DNA from: Synechococcus sp. UW140
GTDB lineage: Bacteria > Cyanobacteriota > Cyanobacteriia > PCC-6307 > Cyanobiaceae
Assembly: GCF_900474295.1 (NCBI RefSeq)
Contig: NZ_UCOB01000018.1
Location: 1 to 47,132, forward strand
Direction: 5' to 3'
Length of the DNA stretch: 47,132 nt
Shown piece after piece: positions 7,326-16,577 of this stretch (the first letter of the stretch is position 1; the number at the start of each line of letters is the position of its first letter). Made by a program: the position numbers and the translations under genes. The notes under the pieces were generated by a model that saw only the letters and a list, made by a program, of their open reading frames with translations, searched no databases and had not been told where the DNA came from.

Positions 7326-9107
7326 ATGAAACTTTTCCAGCAACTGCTGGTGGCTCCTGCTGCCTTGGGCCTTTTGGCTCCTTTGGCTGCAAACGCCAGC
7401 GACCTGAACATCAACGGTGTGTCTGATTACGTCGCTTCCGGCGAGCAGGTCACCAGCATCACCCAGTTCTCGGATGTTTATCCGACTGACTGGGCCTATC
7501 AGGCTCTGTCGAACCTGATCGAGCGCTACGGCTGCGTCGCCGGCTACCCGAACGGCACCTACCGCGGCAACCGTGCGATGACCCGCTTTGAAGCGGCCGC
7601 ACTACTGAATGCTTGCCTCGACCGGATCACTGAAGTGACCGACGAACTGAAGCGCCTGATGAAGGAGTTCGAGCGTGAACTCGCCATCCTCAAGGGCCGC
7701 GTTGACGGTTTGGAAGCCCGTGTGGGCGAACTGGAAGCCACGCAGTTCTCCACCACCACCAAGCTGAAAGGCAAGACCACCTTCGTGATGGGCGCCACCA
7801 CCGCTGGCGGCAGTAACGGCTACAAGTTTTACCGAGGTGATCTCCGCGATACCAACGCCTTCGATAAGAAAGGAACGAAGGGCGGTGCCAACGCCTACAA
7901 CCGCAATTTCGGGGCGTTCACCTTTAACTACGACCAGCGCCTCGTCTTTGACACCAGCTTCACCGGTAAAGACAAGCTGCGTGCACGTCTGCGTGCCGGC
8001 AACTTCCTCAAAAAAGGGAATGCTTTCTCTGGAGCTGGCGTCAACCTGACGGCTCTCGATATCGCGACCGATTCTGGTGTGAACAACACGGTTAGCAATG
8101 CCGTGGTGCTCGACCGTTTGTTCTACAAGTTCCCCGTGGGCAAAGAGTTCACCGTGATTGCCGGTGCCCTCGCCCGTAATACCGAGTCGCTGGCTCTTTG
8201 GCCCTCTGTGTATAACAAAGGTGGCGCCAAGATCCTTAACTGGACTGCCTTGGCTGGCACTAGTGGTGTCTACAACAAGGAAACTGGTCAGCTGATCGCG
8301 GCCTACTGGAAGCAGAAGGTGAAGAAGGGTGATAACGCCTTCAGCGTTTCGGTGAACTACGTAGCCGACGATGGCAATGGCAACAAGTCCAATGCTATGG
8401 AAGGCGGTTTTATGACCGACAATTCTGAAGCCAGTTTCATCGCTCAGCTTGGTTACGCCGGCCCTCAGTGGGGCCTCGCCTTTGGTTATCGCTATGGTCA
8501 GTGCAATAGCGGTGCTGGCTATAAGAATGGCACCGAATTTGCCAAGACTGACGGTTACAACAATGAGTGCGAATACGTCAAACTCAGCAAAGACCGTGAA
8601 GATGGAACCATCGATGTGCTCAGGCGGACTGGTAGTGGCTCTAATAGCTATGCTCTGAATGCCTACTGGCAGCCTGATGAAGCAGGTTGGATTCCTTCAA
8701 TCTCCCTTGGTTGGGGTCTGAACGATGTCAGCTCGGATAACAAAGCTGAAGGTTCCGTGACAACTTCCCAGAGTTGGTTCGCAGGTCTCAAATGGGAAGA
8801 TGTCTTCCTTCAAGGCAACGACATGGGCTTTGCCTTTGGTCAGCCTACCTTCGCTACTAATTTGAAGGACTGTTCCAACGCCTCCGAGAAAGCCGGCACC
8901 TGCAACGACACGCCTTTCGATGGCAATTATGTGCTCGAGTGGTACTACAACTTCAAGGTGACCGATAACATCGCCATCACGCCATCTGTGTTCTATCTGT
9001 CCCGCCCTATGGGTCAGTACACCAACAATCTGGTGAAGAATGGCAGTGGCTATGACGGTCAGTTCAATGTGTTTGGTGGTTTGGTTCAGACCACCTTTAA
9101 GTTCTGA
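7326..9107 (+). CDS. SLH-domain outer-membrane porin, copy 2
   Basis: A 593-residue precursor with the same signal peptide, SLH domain and coiled coil as copy 1. About 150 codons are nearly identical at nucleotide level up to about 7800. The beta-barrel that follows is different and shorter than in copies 1 and 3, and is richer in Lys. It ends in FKF as expected for an outer-membrane barrel. The ATG at 7326 follows GAGGAATCCA, matching the leader of copy 1. One SLH position differs (VYPTDWAY instead of VVPTDWAY). Its own upstream region and flanking terminators indicate separate transcription, so the array can express different pore types under different conditions (inference). Confidence 0.92.
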   Translation: MKLFQQLLVAPAALGLLAPLAANASDLNINGVSDYVASGEQVTSITQFSDVYPTDWAYQALSNLIERYGCVAGYPNGTYRGNRAMTRFEAAALLNACLDRITEVTDELKRLMKEFERELAILKGRVDGLEARVGELEATQFSTTTKLKGKTTFVMGATTAGGSNGYKFYRGDLRDTNAFDKKGTKGGANAYNRNFGAFTFNYDQRLVFDTSFTGKDKLRARLRAGNFLKKGNAFSGAGVNLTALDIATDSGVNNTVSNAVVLDRLFYKFPVGKEFTVIAGALARNTESLALWPSVYNKGGAKILNWTALAGTSGVYNKETGQLIAAYWKQKVKKGDNAFSVSVNYVADDGNGNKSNAMEGGFMTDNSEASFIAQLGYAGPQWGLAFGYRYGQCNSGAGYKNGTEFAKTDGYNNECEYVKLSKDREDGTIDVLRRTGSGSNSYALNAYWQPDEAGWIPSISLGWGLNDVSSDNKAEGSVTTSQSWFAGLKWEDVFLQGNDMGFAFGQPTFATNLKDCSNASEKAGTCNDTPFDGNYVLEWYYNFKVTDNIAITPSVFYLSRPMGQYTNNLVKNGSGYDGQFNVFGGLVQTTFKF

Positions 9108-9123
9108 TCTGAGAGTACAAGTG

Positions 9124-9150
9124 GGATCCCGCAACTTGCGGGATCCTTCC
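9124..9150 (+). terminator. Hairpin after porin copy 2
   Basis: A perfect 10-bp stem (GGATCCCGCA at 9124-9133, TGCGGGATCC at 9137-9146) lies 16 nt after the stop. The T-run is weak (TTCC), so it may act as an RNA 3'-end stabiliser as well as a terminator. Confidence 0.65.
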
Positions 9151-9169
9151 TGGCATGGTCTCCTCTCCT

Positions 9170-9194
9170 GGCCCTCCTTTGTGAGGGCCTTTCT
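9170..9194 (+). terminator. Terminator after porin copy 2
   Basis: GGCCCTC (9170-9176) pairs with GAGGGCC (9183-9189), followed by TTTCTGTT. It is the second of two hairpins between copies 2 and 3. Confidence 0.65.
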
Positions 9195-9255
9195 GTTGCA
9201 AGGTGCTTGTAAAAGTTCGCTGTCCAGATAGCTTCTGGGCACGATCAGGATCTCA

Positions 9256-11154
9256 ATGCGACTCTTACTTCAATGGCTAGTTGCACCTGCAGCCCTGGGC
9301 CTTCTGGCTCCTGTGGCTGTGGATGCGGGCCAGGCTGCAAACGCCAGCGACCTGAACATCAACGGTGTGTCTGGCTACGCCGCTTCTGGCGAGCAGGTCA
9401 CCAGCATCACCCAATTCTCGGATGTGGTTCCGACTGACTGGGCCTACCAGGCTCTGTCGAACCTGATCGAGCGCTACGGCTGCGTCGCCGGCTACCCGAA
9501 CGGCACCTACCGCGGTAACCGTGCGATGACCCGCTTTGAAGCGGCCGCACTGCTGAATGCTTGCCTCGACCGGATCACTGAAGTGACCGACGAGCTGAAG
9601 CGCCTGATGAAAGAGTTCGAGCCTGAACTCGCCATCCTCAAGGGCCGCGTTGACGGTTTGGAAGCCCGCGTTGGCGAACTGGAAGCCACTCAGTTCTCCA
9701 CCACCACCAAGCTGAGAGGTACGACCACCTTCGTGATCGGTGCGAATAGGTTTAGTGGCAATGCTCGCAACGTTCAGGTGCTGGGCGATGATGCGTTGCT
9801 CGGTGGTTATCCAGTGGAGTGGATGCCAAAAACCTGGCGTCATAACAGCTTCCCGCTGCTCAATGAGGATGATGAGACTGAGAGCACGCGCAGGCGCAAT
9901 AGTGCTGATCTTGTTAATGCCAGCCTGGGGGCTGGTGTGTTTAATTACGACCTGCAGGTTGATGTCAATACAAGTTTTACGGGTAAGGATCTGCTACGGG
10001 TTCGACTGCGTTCTGCAGACTTTCAGAGTAGTGCATTTGGCTTTTCTGCTGAGTCGGGAATCGGTTCCCCTTTCGCTTGGGCACTTGATAGTCCCTCGTA
10101 TCGGACGCCCTCCAGTTTGGAGGTCGCTTTTGAGGAGGGAAAGCTTGCGAATGCTGTCAAGATTGATCGTCTTTTCTATCAATTTCCTGTTGGTGATGGT
10201 TTCACTTTCACGGTCGGTGGCAGGGTCGAACAGGACGACATGTTGGCCCTGTGGCCGAGTGCCTATCCGAGCGAGGCGATCCTCGATTTCTTTACTTACG
10301 CTGGTGCGCCTGGCGCTTACAACAGCAATCTCGGAGTCGGTGGAGGTTTGTGGTGGAAGTCAGGCGGGTTCAGTATTAGCGCCAACTATGTTTCTGCGAA
10401 TGGTGGCAACGCCAATTCTTCTCCCACTCTGATTCCAGATCCTGCCAATAGCAGCGAGCGCACAGTAGGGGATTGCACCACTGCTGGAGGTATCGCGACT
10501 GCTTGCTCGGCATCAACCGGCACCGTGCAAATCGGCTACAGCACCGTGGATGACAGCGGGGAAGCGTGGGGTCTGGCTGCTGCCTACAACTTCAGTTCCC
10601 AGCATCTGGGCAATCTCTATGAGGGCACGGCCACCCCTCTGGCCACCACCGTGGGCCTTTTGGGTAATACCCAGTCCGTCGGCCTCAGTGGCTACTGGGA
10701 GCCAGAAGAATCGGGCTGGGTGCCGTCGGTGTCTGTGGGCTGGGGTGTGAACACGACTTCAGGCGGTGCTAACGCCACGCTGATGGGGTATGAGTTTGAA
10801 TCCGCTACCACTCAGTCCTGGTCCATTGGTTTGGAGTGGTGGGATGTCTTCCTTCAGGGCAACAACGCTGGGATGGCGGTGGGCCAGCGAGGTTTTGTTA
10901 CTGCCCTAGATCTATCTGGCCAGCGGTCGAGTGATCTCGATGTCGTGCGTGGTTTTAACGATGCATCGGCTAGTGAACGCAGGCTTGTTCGCGATGGTCA
11001 GTACGCCTGGGAGTGGTGGTATCAATTTCAGGTCACGGATTCCATTGCGATCACTCCAGCTCTCTTCTATCTCAGTCGGCCATTGGGAACGCTCAGCCAG
11101 GGGGTGAGCCTCAATCAGTTTGGAGGTCTGCTCAAAACCAGCTTCCGCTTCTGA
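9256..11154 (+). CDS. SLH-domain outer-membrane porin, copy 3
   Basis: A 632-residue precursor. The signal peptide starts with codons unlike the other copies and carries a six-residue insertion, VDAGQA, before AANAS. The SLH domain and coiled coil are then nearly identical in DNA to copies 1 and 2, apart from EPELAI in place of ERELAI. At about 9740 the sequence switches abruptly to less biased codons (many T- and G-ending). The barrel is homologous to copy 1 (shared RLVRDGQYAWEWWY and LNQFGGLLK near the C-terminus) but clearly diverged. It ends in FRF. The codon switch suggests the 5' part was overwritten by gene conversion. Probably expressed less than copy 1. Confidence 0.92.
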   Translation: MRLLLQWLVAPAALGLLAPVAVDAGQAANASDLNINGVSGYAASGEQVTSITQFSDVVPTDWAYQALSNLIERYGCVAGYPNGTYRGNRAMTRFEAAALLNACLDRITEVTDELKRLMKEFEPELAILKGRVDGLEARVGELEATQFSTTTKLRGTTTFVIGANRFSGNARNVQVLGDDALLGGYPVEWMPKTWRHNSFPLLNEDDETESTRRRNSADLVNASLGAGVFNYDLQVDVNTSFTGKDLLRVRLRSADFQSSAFGFSAESGIGSPFAWALDSPSYRTPSSLEVAFEEGKLANAVKIDRLFYQFPVGDGFTFTVGGRVEQDDMLALWPSAYPSEAILDFFTYAGAPGAYNSNLGVGGGLWWKSGGFSISANYVSANGGNANSSPTLIPDPANSSERTVGDCTTAGGIATACSASTGTVQIGYSTVDDSGEAWGLAAAYNFSSQHLGNLYEGTATPLATTVGLLGNTQSVGLSGYWEPEESGWVPSVSVGWGVNTTSGGANATLMGYEFESATTQSWSIGLEWWDVFLQGNNAGMAVGQRGFVTALDLSGQRSSDLDVVRGFNDASASERRLVRDGQYAWEWWYQFQVTDSIAITPALFYLSRPLGTLSQGVSLNQFGGLLKTSFRF

Positions 11155-11217
11155 CATTCCTACAAAGCAGGTCATCCATCCCCGCGGACTAGGGGTCTGG
11201 TCTGGTTGGATAACGGC

Positions 11218-12186
11218 ATGGTGATCGCAGCCGATATCACGGCCCTGGTGGGTCGCACTCCGCTGGTGCGGCTCAACCGTCTGCCGGCAGCCAGTGGCTG
11301 TGGGGCTGAAGTTGTTGCCAAGTTAGAGAGCTTCAACCCCACGGCCTCGGTGAAAGATCGGATTGCAGGGGCGATGGTTCAGGCCGCCGAGGAAGAAGGC
11401 ACGATCACGCCTGGCCGCACGGTGCTGGTGGAGCCCACGAGCGGTAACACCGGTATTGCTTTGGCCATGGTGGCTGCGGCGCGTGGGTATCGCTTGATTC
11501 TCACCATGCCCGACACGATGAGCACGGAACGCAGGGCGATGTTGCGGGCTTATGGCGCTGAGCTGCAACTCACGCCCGGAGCTGAGGGGATTCAAGGGGC
11601 GATCGATTTGGCTCGGGAGCTGGTTGAGGAGATCCCAGGCGCCTATCTGCTCCAGCAGTTTTGTAATGCTGCCAATCCGGCGATTCACGAGCGAACCACC
11701 GCAGAGGAAATCTGGGCCGATACCGATGGGAATCTCGATGTGCTGGTGGCGGGAGTTGGTACCGGTGGCACCATCACCGGCTGTGGTCGGTTTCTGAAGG
11801 CGCGTTATCCCGCTCTCAAGGTGGTGGCAGTCGAGCCCGCTGGCAGTGCGGTGCTCAGTGGCCATTCCCCGGGGCCTCATCGCATTCAGGGCATCGGTGC
11901 CGGCTTTGTGCCCCCAGTCTTGGAGAGGGAGTTGATTGATGAGGTGATGGCGATCAGCGATGAGGAGGCCATGGTGATGGGCCGAAGGCTCGCCCGTGAG
12001 GAGGGTCTGCTCAGTGGAGTGAGTAGTGGCGCCGCCATTGCCGCTGCCCTGAAGATTGGCCAACGTCCGGAGTTGGAGGGACGCCGGATTGTTGTGATCC
12101 TGGCCAGTTTTGGGGAACGCTATCTCTCAACACCGATGTTCAGTTCAGCGGCGCCGTTGCCGCCGAGGCGGGACGGTCACCTGTGA
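11218..12186 (+). CDS. cysK: Cysteine synthase A (O-acetylserine sulfhydrylase)
   Basis: A 322-residue PLP enzyme that makes cysteine from O-acetylserine and sulfide in the cytoplasm. Residues 6-18 ([13 protein letters not shown]) are the family N-terminus. Lys46 in NPTASVKDR is the PLP Schiff-base lysine, SGNTG binds substrate, GTGGT binds the PLP phosphate, and GERYLST lies near the C-terminus. ATG at 11218 is preferred; TTG at 11206 and GTG at 11221 are alternatives. The TGA overlaps the GTG of the next gene (GTGA), suggesting an operon with the J-domain gene. No clear terminator separates it from porin copy 3; only a CCCC/GGGG hairpin at 11180-11195 without a T-run is seen. Confidence 0.95.
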   Translation: MVIAADITALVGRTPLVRLNRLPAASGCGAEVVAKLESFNPTASVKDRIAGAMVQAAEEEGTITPGRTVLVEPTSGNTGIALAMVAAARGYRLILTMPDTMSTERRAMLRAYGAELQLTPGAEGIQGAIDLARELVEEIPGAYLLQQFCNAANPAIHERTTAEEIWADTDGNLDVLVAGVGTGGTITGCGRFLKARYPALKVVAVEPAGSAVLSGHSPGPHRIQGIGAGFVPPVLERELIDEVMAISDEEAMVMGRRLAREEGLLSGVSSGAAIAAALKIGQRPELEGRRIVVILASFGERYLSTPMFSSAAPLPPRRDGHL

Positions 12187-12899
12187 GTCGAACCGGATCA
12201 CAGGAGTTGGGGCGTGGGGATCCCTATGCGGTACTCGAGGTGTCGAGCCAGGCGAGTCAAGCTGAGATCAAGGCCGCCTATCGCCGTCTGGTCAAGCAGC
12301 ATCACCCCGATGCAGGTGGCGATAGCGAACGCATCCTGGAGCTTAATGCCGCTTGGGAAGTGCTGGGGGATGCCGAGCGCCGTCGTAAGTTCGAGCGTGA
12401 CCGTCTGCACGGATGCGAGGAGGCCCGTCGCCGAGGGGCTCGCAATGCCAGAGCCAGCCGTGCTGCCCGTGCGGCTAGTGGTCAGGGGGCTGCTGCCGAT
12501 GATGCAATTGTGCAGTGGTTGCAGCGGGTGTATGCCCCGATCGATCGCCAGCTGTCACAGGTGATCAATCCCTTCCCGGATCAGTTGCGGGCACTGTCGG
12601 CAGATCCCTATGACGACACGCTGATGGAGGCTTTCTGTACCTACATCGAAACGAGTCAGCAGAAGCTGGAGAGGGTCAAGACGCTCTATCAGTCCATGCC
12701 GGTACCGGAATCCGTTCGCGGTTTTGGTTTGAGCCTCTACCACTGCCTCTCTCAAGTTGAGGATGCGATTACCGAGCTTGAGCGATACACGATGGGTTAT
12801 GTGGATAACTACCTCCACGACGGCCGCGAGATGCTGCGAGAGGCCAAGCAACGTCGTCACCGCCTGCAGCAGGAACGTCGTCGTTTGGAGATCACTTGA
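12183..12899 (+). CDS. J-domain (DnaJ-like) protein
   Basis: A 238-residue protein with an N-terminal J domain (about residues 14-76). This includes the HPD motif in [10 protein letters not shown], which stimulates Hsp70 ATPase. There is no Gly/Phe region or zinc-finger domain, so it is not canonical DnaJ. An Arg/Ala-rich linker (about 80-105) leads to a helical C-terminal domain of unknown role. The GTG start overlaps the cysK stop by 4 nt, and its own TGA shares one base with the ATG of the downstream glycosyltransferase. It probably acts as a specific DnaK co-chaperone; the client is unknown. Confidence 0.88.
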   Translation: MSRTGSQELGRGDPYAVLEVSSQASQAEIKAAYRRLVKQHHPDAGGDSERILELNAAWEVLGDAERRRKFERDRLHGCEEARRRGARNARASRAARAASGQGAAADDAIVQWLQRVYAPIDRQLSQVINPFPDQLRALSADPYDDTLMEAFCTYIETSQQKLERVKTLYQSMPVPESVRGFGLSLYHCLSQVEDAITELERYTMGYVDNYLHDGREMLREAKQRRHRLQQERRRLEIT

Positions 12900-15001
12900 T
12901 GGGTGTCTGGCCGTTCCGGTGCTTCCTGTGTCTGCTCTGGCTGCTGGCGACTGCCGCAGATCGGGTGTGGTGGATTTGGTTTGACGGTATCCCTGCCTGG
13001 GATCAGGCCGATTATCTCAACAGCGCTCTCGACCATGGCCGTGCCTTGGGGCTGCTGCCCGGTGGCGGCTGGCAGGGGTGGGCGGCACTGCTGGATCTCT
13101 CCCCCAAGATTCCGCCGTTGGCGTCGCTCGTCAACGGCACAGTGATGGCTGTGGCGGGTGATTCCCCGGTGCAGGCGGCCTGGAGTCTCAGCTTCTGGCA
13201 CGGGGTGTTGTTGCTGGCGGTGACGGCCTGGGCCCTGGAGCTACGGCGCCCCCGTGCCGTGGCGCGGGGCTTTGCTCTGCTTGCAGCAGGACTGGTGGCA
13301 CTCGCACCAGCCCTGCTTGAGTTGCGCAGTGACTATGTGCTCGAGCTGCCACTGACGGCAATGGTGACTCTGGCCCTCTGGCGGCTGGGCTGTTGGTGGA
13401 ATCCCAAGACCGGTGGGAGCTGGATCCAGGCTTTGCTTGCTGCCCTGGCTTGTTTGTTGGCCTTGCTGGTGAAGCAGAGTGCTCTGCTGGTGCTGCTACC
13501 CGTGCTGGCCTGGGTGGCTGTCCAGGCCCTATGCCGTGGTCATGGCCGCCGCTTGCAGCTGTTGGTTGGTGCTGGTCTGATCCTGATCGGTCTCTTCCCT
13601 TGGCTGCACCACAACTGGATCACCACCCTGGGTGGGACCAATCGGGCTGTCCTTGAATCGGCCGCGCGGGAGGGAGATCCAGGACCTTGGTCGTTGCAGG
13701 GCTGGCTTTGGTACCCCCGGTTGCTGCCCGTTCAGTTGGGGGTGGTGATGCTTGCTGTCGGTCTGGCGGGCTTGCTGCTCTGGTTCTGGTTGCACTGGAA
13801 GGGGCGCCGACATCCCGCAGACCGGTGGATGACGGTTGGCCAGGATGATCCCTTGGCCTGGCGTTGGCTGCTGATCAGTCTGGTCGTCGGTTGGGTGTTC
13901 ACAGGCCTGAGTCCCAATAAAGACGACCGTTACATCGCTCCGTTGCTGCCGCCGCTGCTGTTGGTGCTGGCACGGGGCTGGTGGCAGTGGGGGTTGTGGC
14001 TGGAGCAGCGCTGGCCGCGCCGGTCCCCCTGGTTGGCTTCGGGGCTGTTGTTGTTGGGTTTGGTTGCCAGTGCCCAAGCTGGTGTAGCAGCCCAGATGGC
14101 GCGTCTGAACGAACGGATGAGGGGGCCGTTGGAGGCGATTGTGCGCAGGGCCGGTGGTGCCAACCCTGGGGCAGAGCCCACCACCCTGATCGTGGTCCCG
14201 AGTACAGCTGATCTCAATCAGCACAACGTCAGTTATTACGGCCGTCGCCAGGGCGGTCAGCTGGTGGGGCGTCAGTTGGGGAGCAGTCGCCGTGATCTGC
14301 AGCCCGTGCTTGACCATGCTCAGTGGGTACTGCTTGCGGAAGGGGATCAGGGCTCCGTGCGCAACAGTGCGCTCAAGCTGGATCGTGCGGTGCGAGACAG
14401 CGGTGTGTTTGCGCTCGTGCAGCAGTTCCCTCGCCCTGGCGGCGACAGCTATTCGCTCTGGCGCCGCCGCGTTGATCAAGCGGCAGCTCCAGGATTCGCC
14501 CGTCGTTTCCCGGGTCTCGCGGCTGGTCTGGCAGCTGGGCCAGAAGGCTTCGAGCCCTTGTTCAATGCCGTGGCCATCGAACACATGCTTGACGGCCATT
14601 TCCTCTACCGAGACCGGGTGCGCCGCCAGGCCTTGCACAGGCTTGCCCTTGATGCGAACGATCTGGAGGCCCGTTGGAGTCTGGCTTTGCTGGCGGTGCT
14701 CGCCAATCGACCCGTTGAGGCCTCAGCCCAATTCGCGCTCTTGGAGCAGGCCTTGCCCGCCAGCTCTTGGCCCAGTGCCTACCGGGCCGTGGTGACGCTG
14801 GCGGGTTGGAATCCCTGGCAGGCCGCCTTGATCACGTCTGAAGCTCGCCGCCGGCATGGCGATCAACCTCTACTGGTCGCTCTCGATGATCTCAGCGCCG
14901 TGCTGGCGGGGGCGATTTGGCGCCTGCCTTCGGCATGGCAGTCGATCCCCCAGGCTGTGCAGACCGTGGAAAAGCAACTTCAGGCGAAGGCCTCAAGCTG
15001 A
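12899..15001 (+). CDS. PMT/GT-C-like membrane glycosyltransferase with soluble C-terminus
   Basis: A protein of about 700 residues. The N-terminal ~430 residues hold many membrane helices. An early acidic loop ([13 protein letters not shown], about residues 35-47) and a [10 protein letters not shown] segment echo the catalytic and substrate loops of GT-C enzymes. The remaining ~270 residues are soluble, and the last part is alpha-helical and repeat-like. It probably transfers a sugar or other group from a polyprenyl carrier in the envelope; substrate is unknown. ATG at 12899 overlaps the previous TGA by one base (TGATG). Its last 22 nt overlap the convergent ndhO gene. Confidence 0.78.
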   Translation: MGVWPFRCFLCLLWLLATAADRVWWIWFDGIPAWDQADYLNSALDHGRALGLLPGGGWQGWAALLDLSPKIPPLASLVNGTVMAVAGDSPVQAAWSLSFWHGVLLLAVTAWALELRRPRAVARGFALLAAGLVALAPALLELRSDYVLELPLTAMVTLALWRLGCWWNPKTGGSWIQALLAALACLLALLVKQSALLVLLPVLAWVAVQALCRGHGRRLQLLVGAGLILIGLFPWLHHNWITTLGGTNRAVLESAAREGDPGPWSLQGWLWYPRLLPVQLGVVMLAVGLAGLLLWFWLHWKGRRHPADRWMTVGQDDPLAWRWLLISLVVGWVFTGLSPNKDDRYIAPLLPPLLLVLARGWWQWGLWLEQRWPRRSPWLASGLLLLGLVASAQAGVAAQMARLNERMRGPLEAIVRRAGGANPGAEPTTLIVVPSTADLNQHNVSYYGRRQGGQLVGRQLGSSRRDLQPVLDHAQWVLLAEGDQGSVRNSALKLDRAVRDSGVFALVQQFPRPGGDSYSLWRRRVDQAAAPGFARRFPGLAAGLAAGPEGFEPLFNAVAIEHMLDGHFLYRDRVRRQALHRLALDANDLEARWSLALLAVLANRPVEASAQFALLEQALPASSWPSAYRAVVTLAGWNPWQAALITSEARRRHGDQPLLVALDDLSAVLAGAIWRLPSAWQSIPQAVQTVEKQLQAKASS

Positions 15002-15234
15002 GCCAGTTTCAACCACACGTCTGGCACTGGACGGCGCCAGCGCACCTGGGCGTAATCGCCCTTGACAACGAGGATCTCGCCTGGTCCTTCAAAGATGTAA
15101 GCCGGCGGCGTTGGGTCGCTGGCTCCTGCCTCGATGCTGCCGCTGTAGGCCTCACGCTTGACGCGAACCAGACCCCCTTTCTTGAGAGCAACGGGTTTGG
15201 CTTTGGCTGGCGCCGCAGTATCGGTTTCGGCCAT
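14980..15234 (-). CDS. ndhO: NAD(P)H-quinone oxidoreductase subunit O
   Basis: An 84-residue protein matching NdhO, a small cyanobacteria/chloroplast-specific subunit of thylakoid NDH-1. NDH-1 takes electrons from ferredoxin for cyclic flow, respiration and CO2 uptake. The [34 protein letters not shown] and [11 protein letters not shown] blocks are diagnostic. The short Ala/Pro/Lys N-terminus is variable in the family. ATG at 15234 is chosen over an adjacent in-frame TTG at 15237. It is transcribed against the glycosyltransferase gene and overlaps its last 22 nt. Confidence 0.92.
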   Translation of the reverse strand: MAETDTAAPAKAKPVALKKGGLVRVKREAYSGSIEAGASDPTPPAYIFEGPGEILVVKGDYAQVRWRRPVPDVWLKLAQLEAFA

Positions 15235-15293
15235 CAAGAGAAGGTGATCAGACAGTCAGGCTAGAACCAACCCATCTGCCCTAGGCCGACGGC

Positions 15294-16547
15294 TTGACCC
15301 ACCAACTCGCCATTTACCTGCTTGCCTTCGGTGGATTGTTGTTGCTGGCGGTGCTGCTCGACGATCTGGCCGAACGGATCCGCATGCCTGGCGTGCTGAT
15401 GGTGCTGCTTCTGGGCTTGTTGATTGATAACAAGCTGGATGGCGCGACCACCTTGCTCTCGTTGGACCATGCCAAGCAGATCACCCAGGCTGCTTTGGTG
15501 CTTGTGCTCTTCTTTGGGGGGCTGACCACCAACTGGGCCGAGGTTCGTCGGGTGATCCGCCCGGCAGCTCGTCTGGCCACTCTCGGCGTGGTGTTCACGT
15601 CGCTGATGATCGCGGCGGTGCTGCTTGGTTTTGGTCTTGCCGAAGGCCAGAGCGTCTGGATGACCCTGCTACCTCAAGCTCTCTTTGTCGGGGCAATGGT
15701 TGGCAGCACTGATGCCTCGGCAGTGCTGGCGTTGCTCCGTCCCCTGGAGGGCCGCCTGCCCAAACCCCTGCTCGATCTGATCGAGATCGAATCGGGCTTC
15801 AACGACCCGATGGCTGTGGTGCTGGCCGGACTCGCTTTGGCCCTAGCAGGCGGCGGTGGTTTTACGCCAGGGGAACTGGTGATCACGGTGGTGCGCCAGT
15901 TTCTGTTGGGCACGATGTTGGGCTTCGTCGGCGGCAGCCTCACCGTGCAGCTGCTCGGCAGTCGGCTCAGCCTGAGCCACAGCACCATGCTGCCGGTGGT
16001 GAGTCTGGCTTTGTTGCTTGTGCTCACAGGCGGCACGACCTTGCTGGGGGGTAGTGCCCTGTTGGCTGCCTATGTCGCTGGTTTGGTGTTAGGCAATGGC
16101 CCCAGCCTGGATCAGGTCGTGCTGGAGAAAGCCCATGCCAGCTTCGCGAAAATGGCGGAGCTGCTGCTGTTCCTTTGCATGGGCTTGGTGGTAGATCCTC
16201 AGAATGTGGTGCATGCAGCCGGTTGGGGTTTGCTGCTGTTCCTGATCATGCAGCTGGTGCGCTACTTGATCGTGCAGGTTTTGCTGCTGCGTACGGAGTT
16301 TTCGCCCGAACAGCGTTTGTTCGTCGCCTCCGCAGGATTGCGCGGTGCCGTACCGATTGCCTTGGCGATCGATGCCTGGGCGTCGGGCGTCTCATGGGGA
16401 GTGCAGATGCCTCCCCTAGCGCTGGCGGTGGTGCTCTACGGGTTGTTGATTCAAGGCTTTGGCTTGGTTCCCCTCGCAAGGCGCCTCAATCTCACACTGC
16501 CAATCGAGAGCAGTGCCGCAGTCACCGACACCACTTCTCCCCCTTAA
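15294..16547 (+). CDS. CPA1-type cation:proton antiporter (NhaP/CvrA-like)
   Basis: A 417-residue protein with about 12 membrane helices from the cation:proton antiporter superfamily. GAMVGSTDASAVLALL and ESGFNDPMAV (about residues 137-175) contain the conserved acidic residues of the ion-translocation site of the NhaP/CvrA branch. There is no C-terminal TrkA domain. It exchanges Na+ or K+ for H+ across the plasma or thylakoid membrane, which matters for salt and pH balance in seawater. The start is TTG at 15294; the next in-frame ATG is 30 codons in and would remove the first helix. Ion specificity is not certain. Confidence 0.9.
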   Translation: MTHQLAIYLLAFGGLLLLAVLLDDLAERIRMPGVLMVLLLGLLIDNKLDGATTLLSLDHAKQITQAALVLVLFFGGLTTNWAEVRRVIRPAARLATLGVVFTSLMIAAVLLGFGLAEGQSVWMTLLPQALFVGAMVGSTDASAVLALLRPLEGRLPKPLLDLIEIESGFNDPMAVVLAGLALALAGGGGFTPGELVITVVRQFLLGTMLGFVGGSLTVQLLGSRLSLSHSTMLPVVSLALLLVLTGGTTLLGGSALLAAYVAGLVLGNGPSLDQVVLEKAHASFAKMAELLLFLCMGLVVDPQNVVHAAGWGLLLFLIMQLVRYLIVQVLLLRTEFSPEQRLFVASAGLRGAVPIALAIDAWASGVSWGVQMPPLALAVVLYGLLIQGFGLVPLARRLNLTLPIESSAAVTDTTSPP

Positions 16548-16577
16548 CCTGGCCCCTTTCCGTCCGCCCCCTTCCTC

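Noticed and set aside
11180-11195. CCCC/GGGG hairpin between porin copy 3 and cysK as a terminator
   Set aside because: The stem is only 4 bp and no T-run follows.
13529-14638. A 369-codon minus-strand frame inside the large glycosyltransferase gene
   Set aside because: Despite its length, it is rich in Gln, Pro and Thr, shows no recognisable motif and is antisense to a convincing polytopic protein. It reflects GC-rich codon structure.
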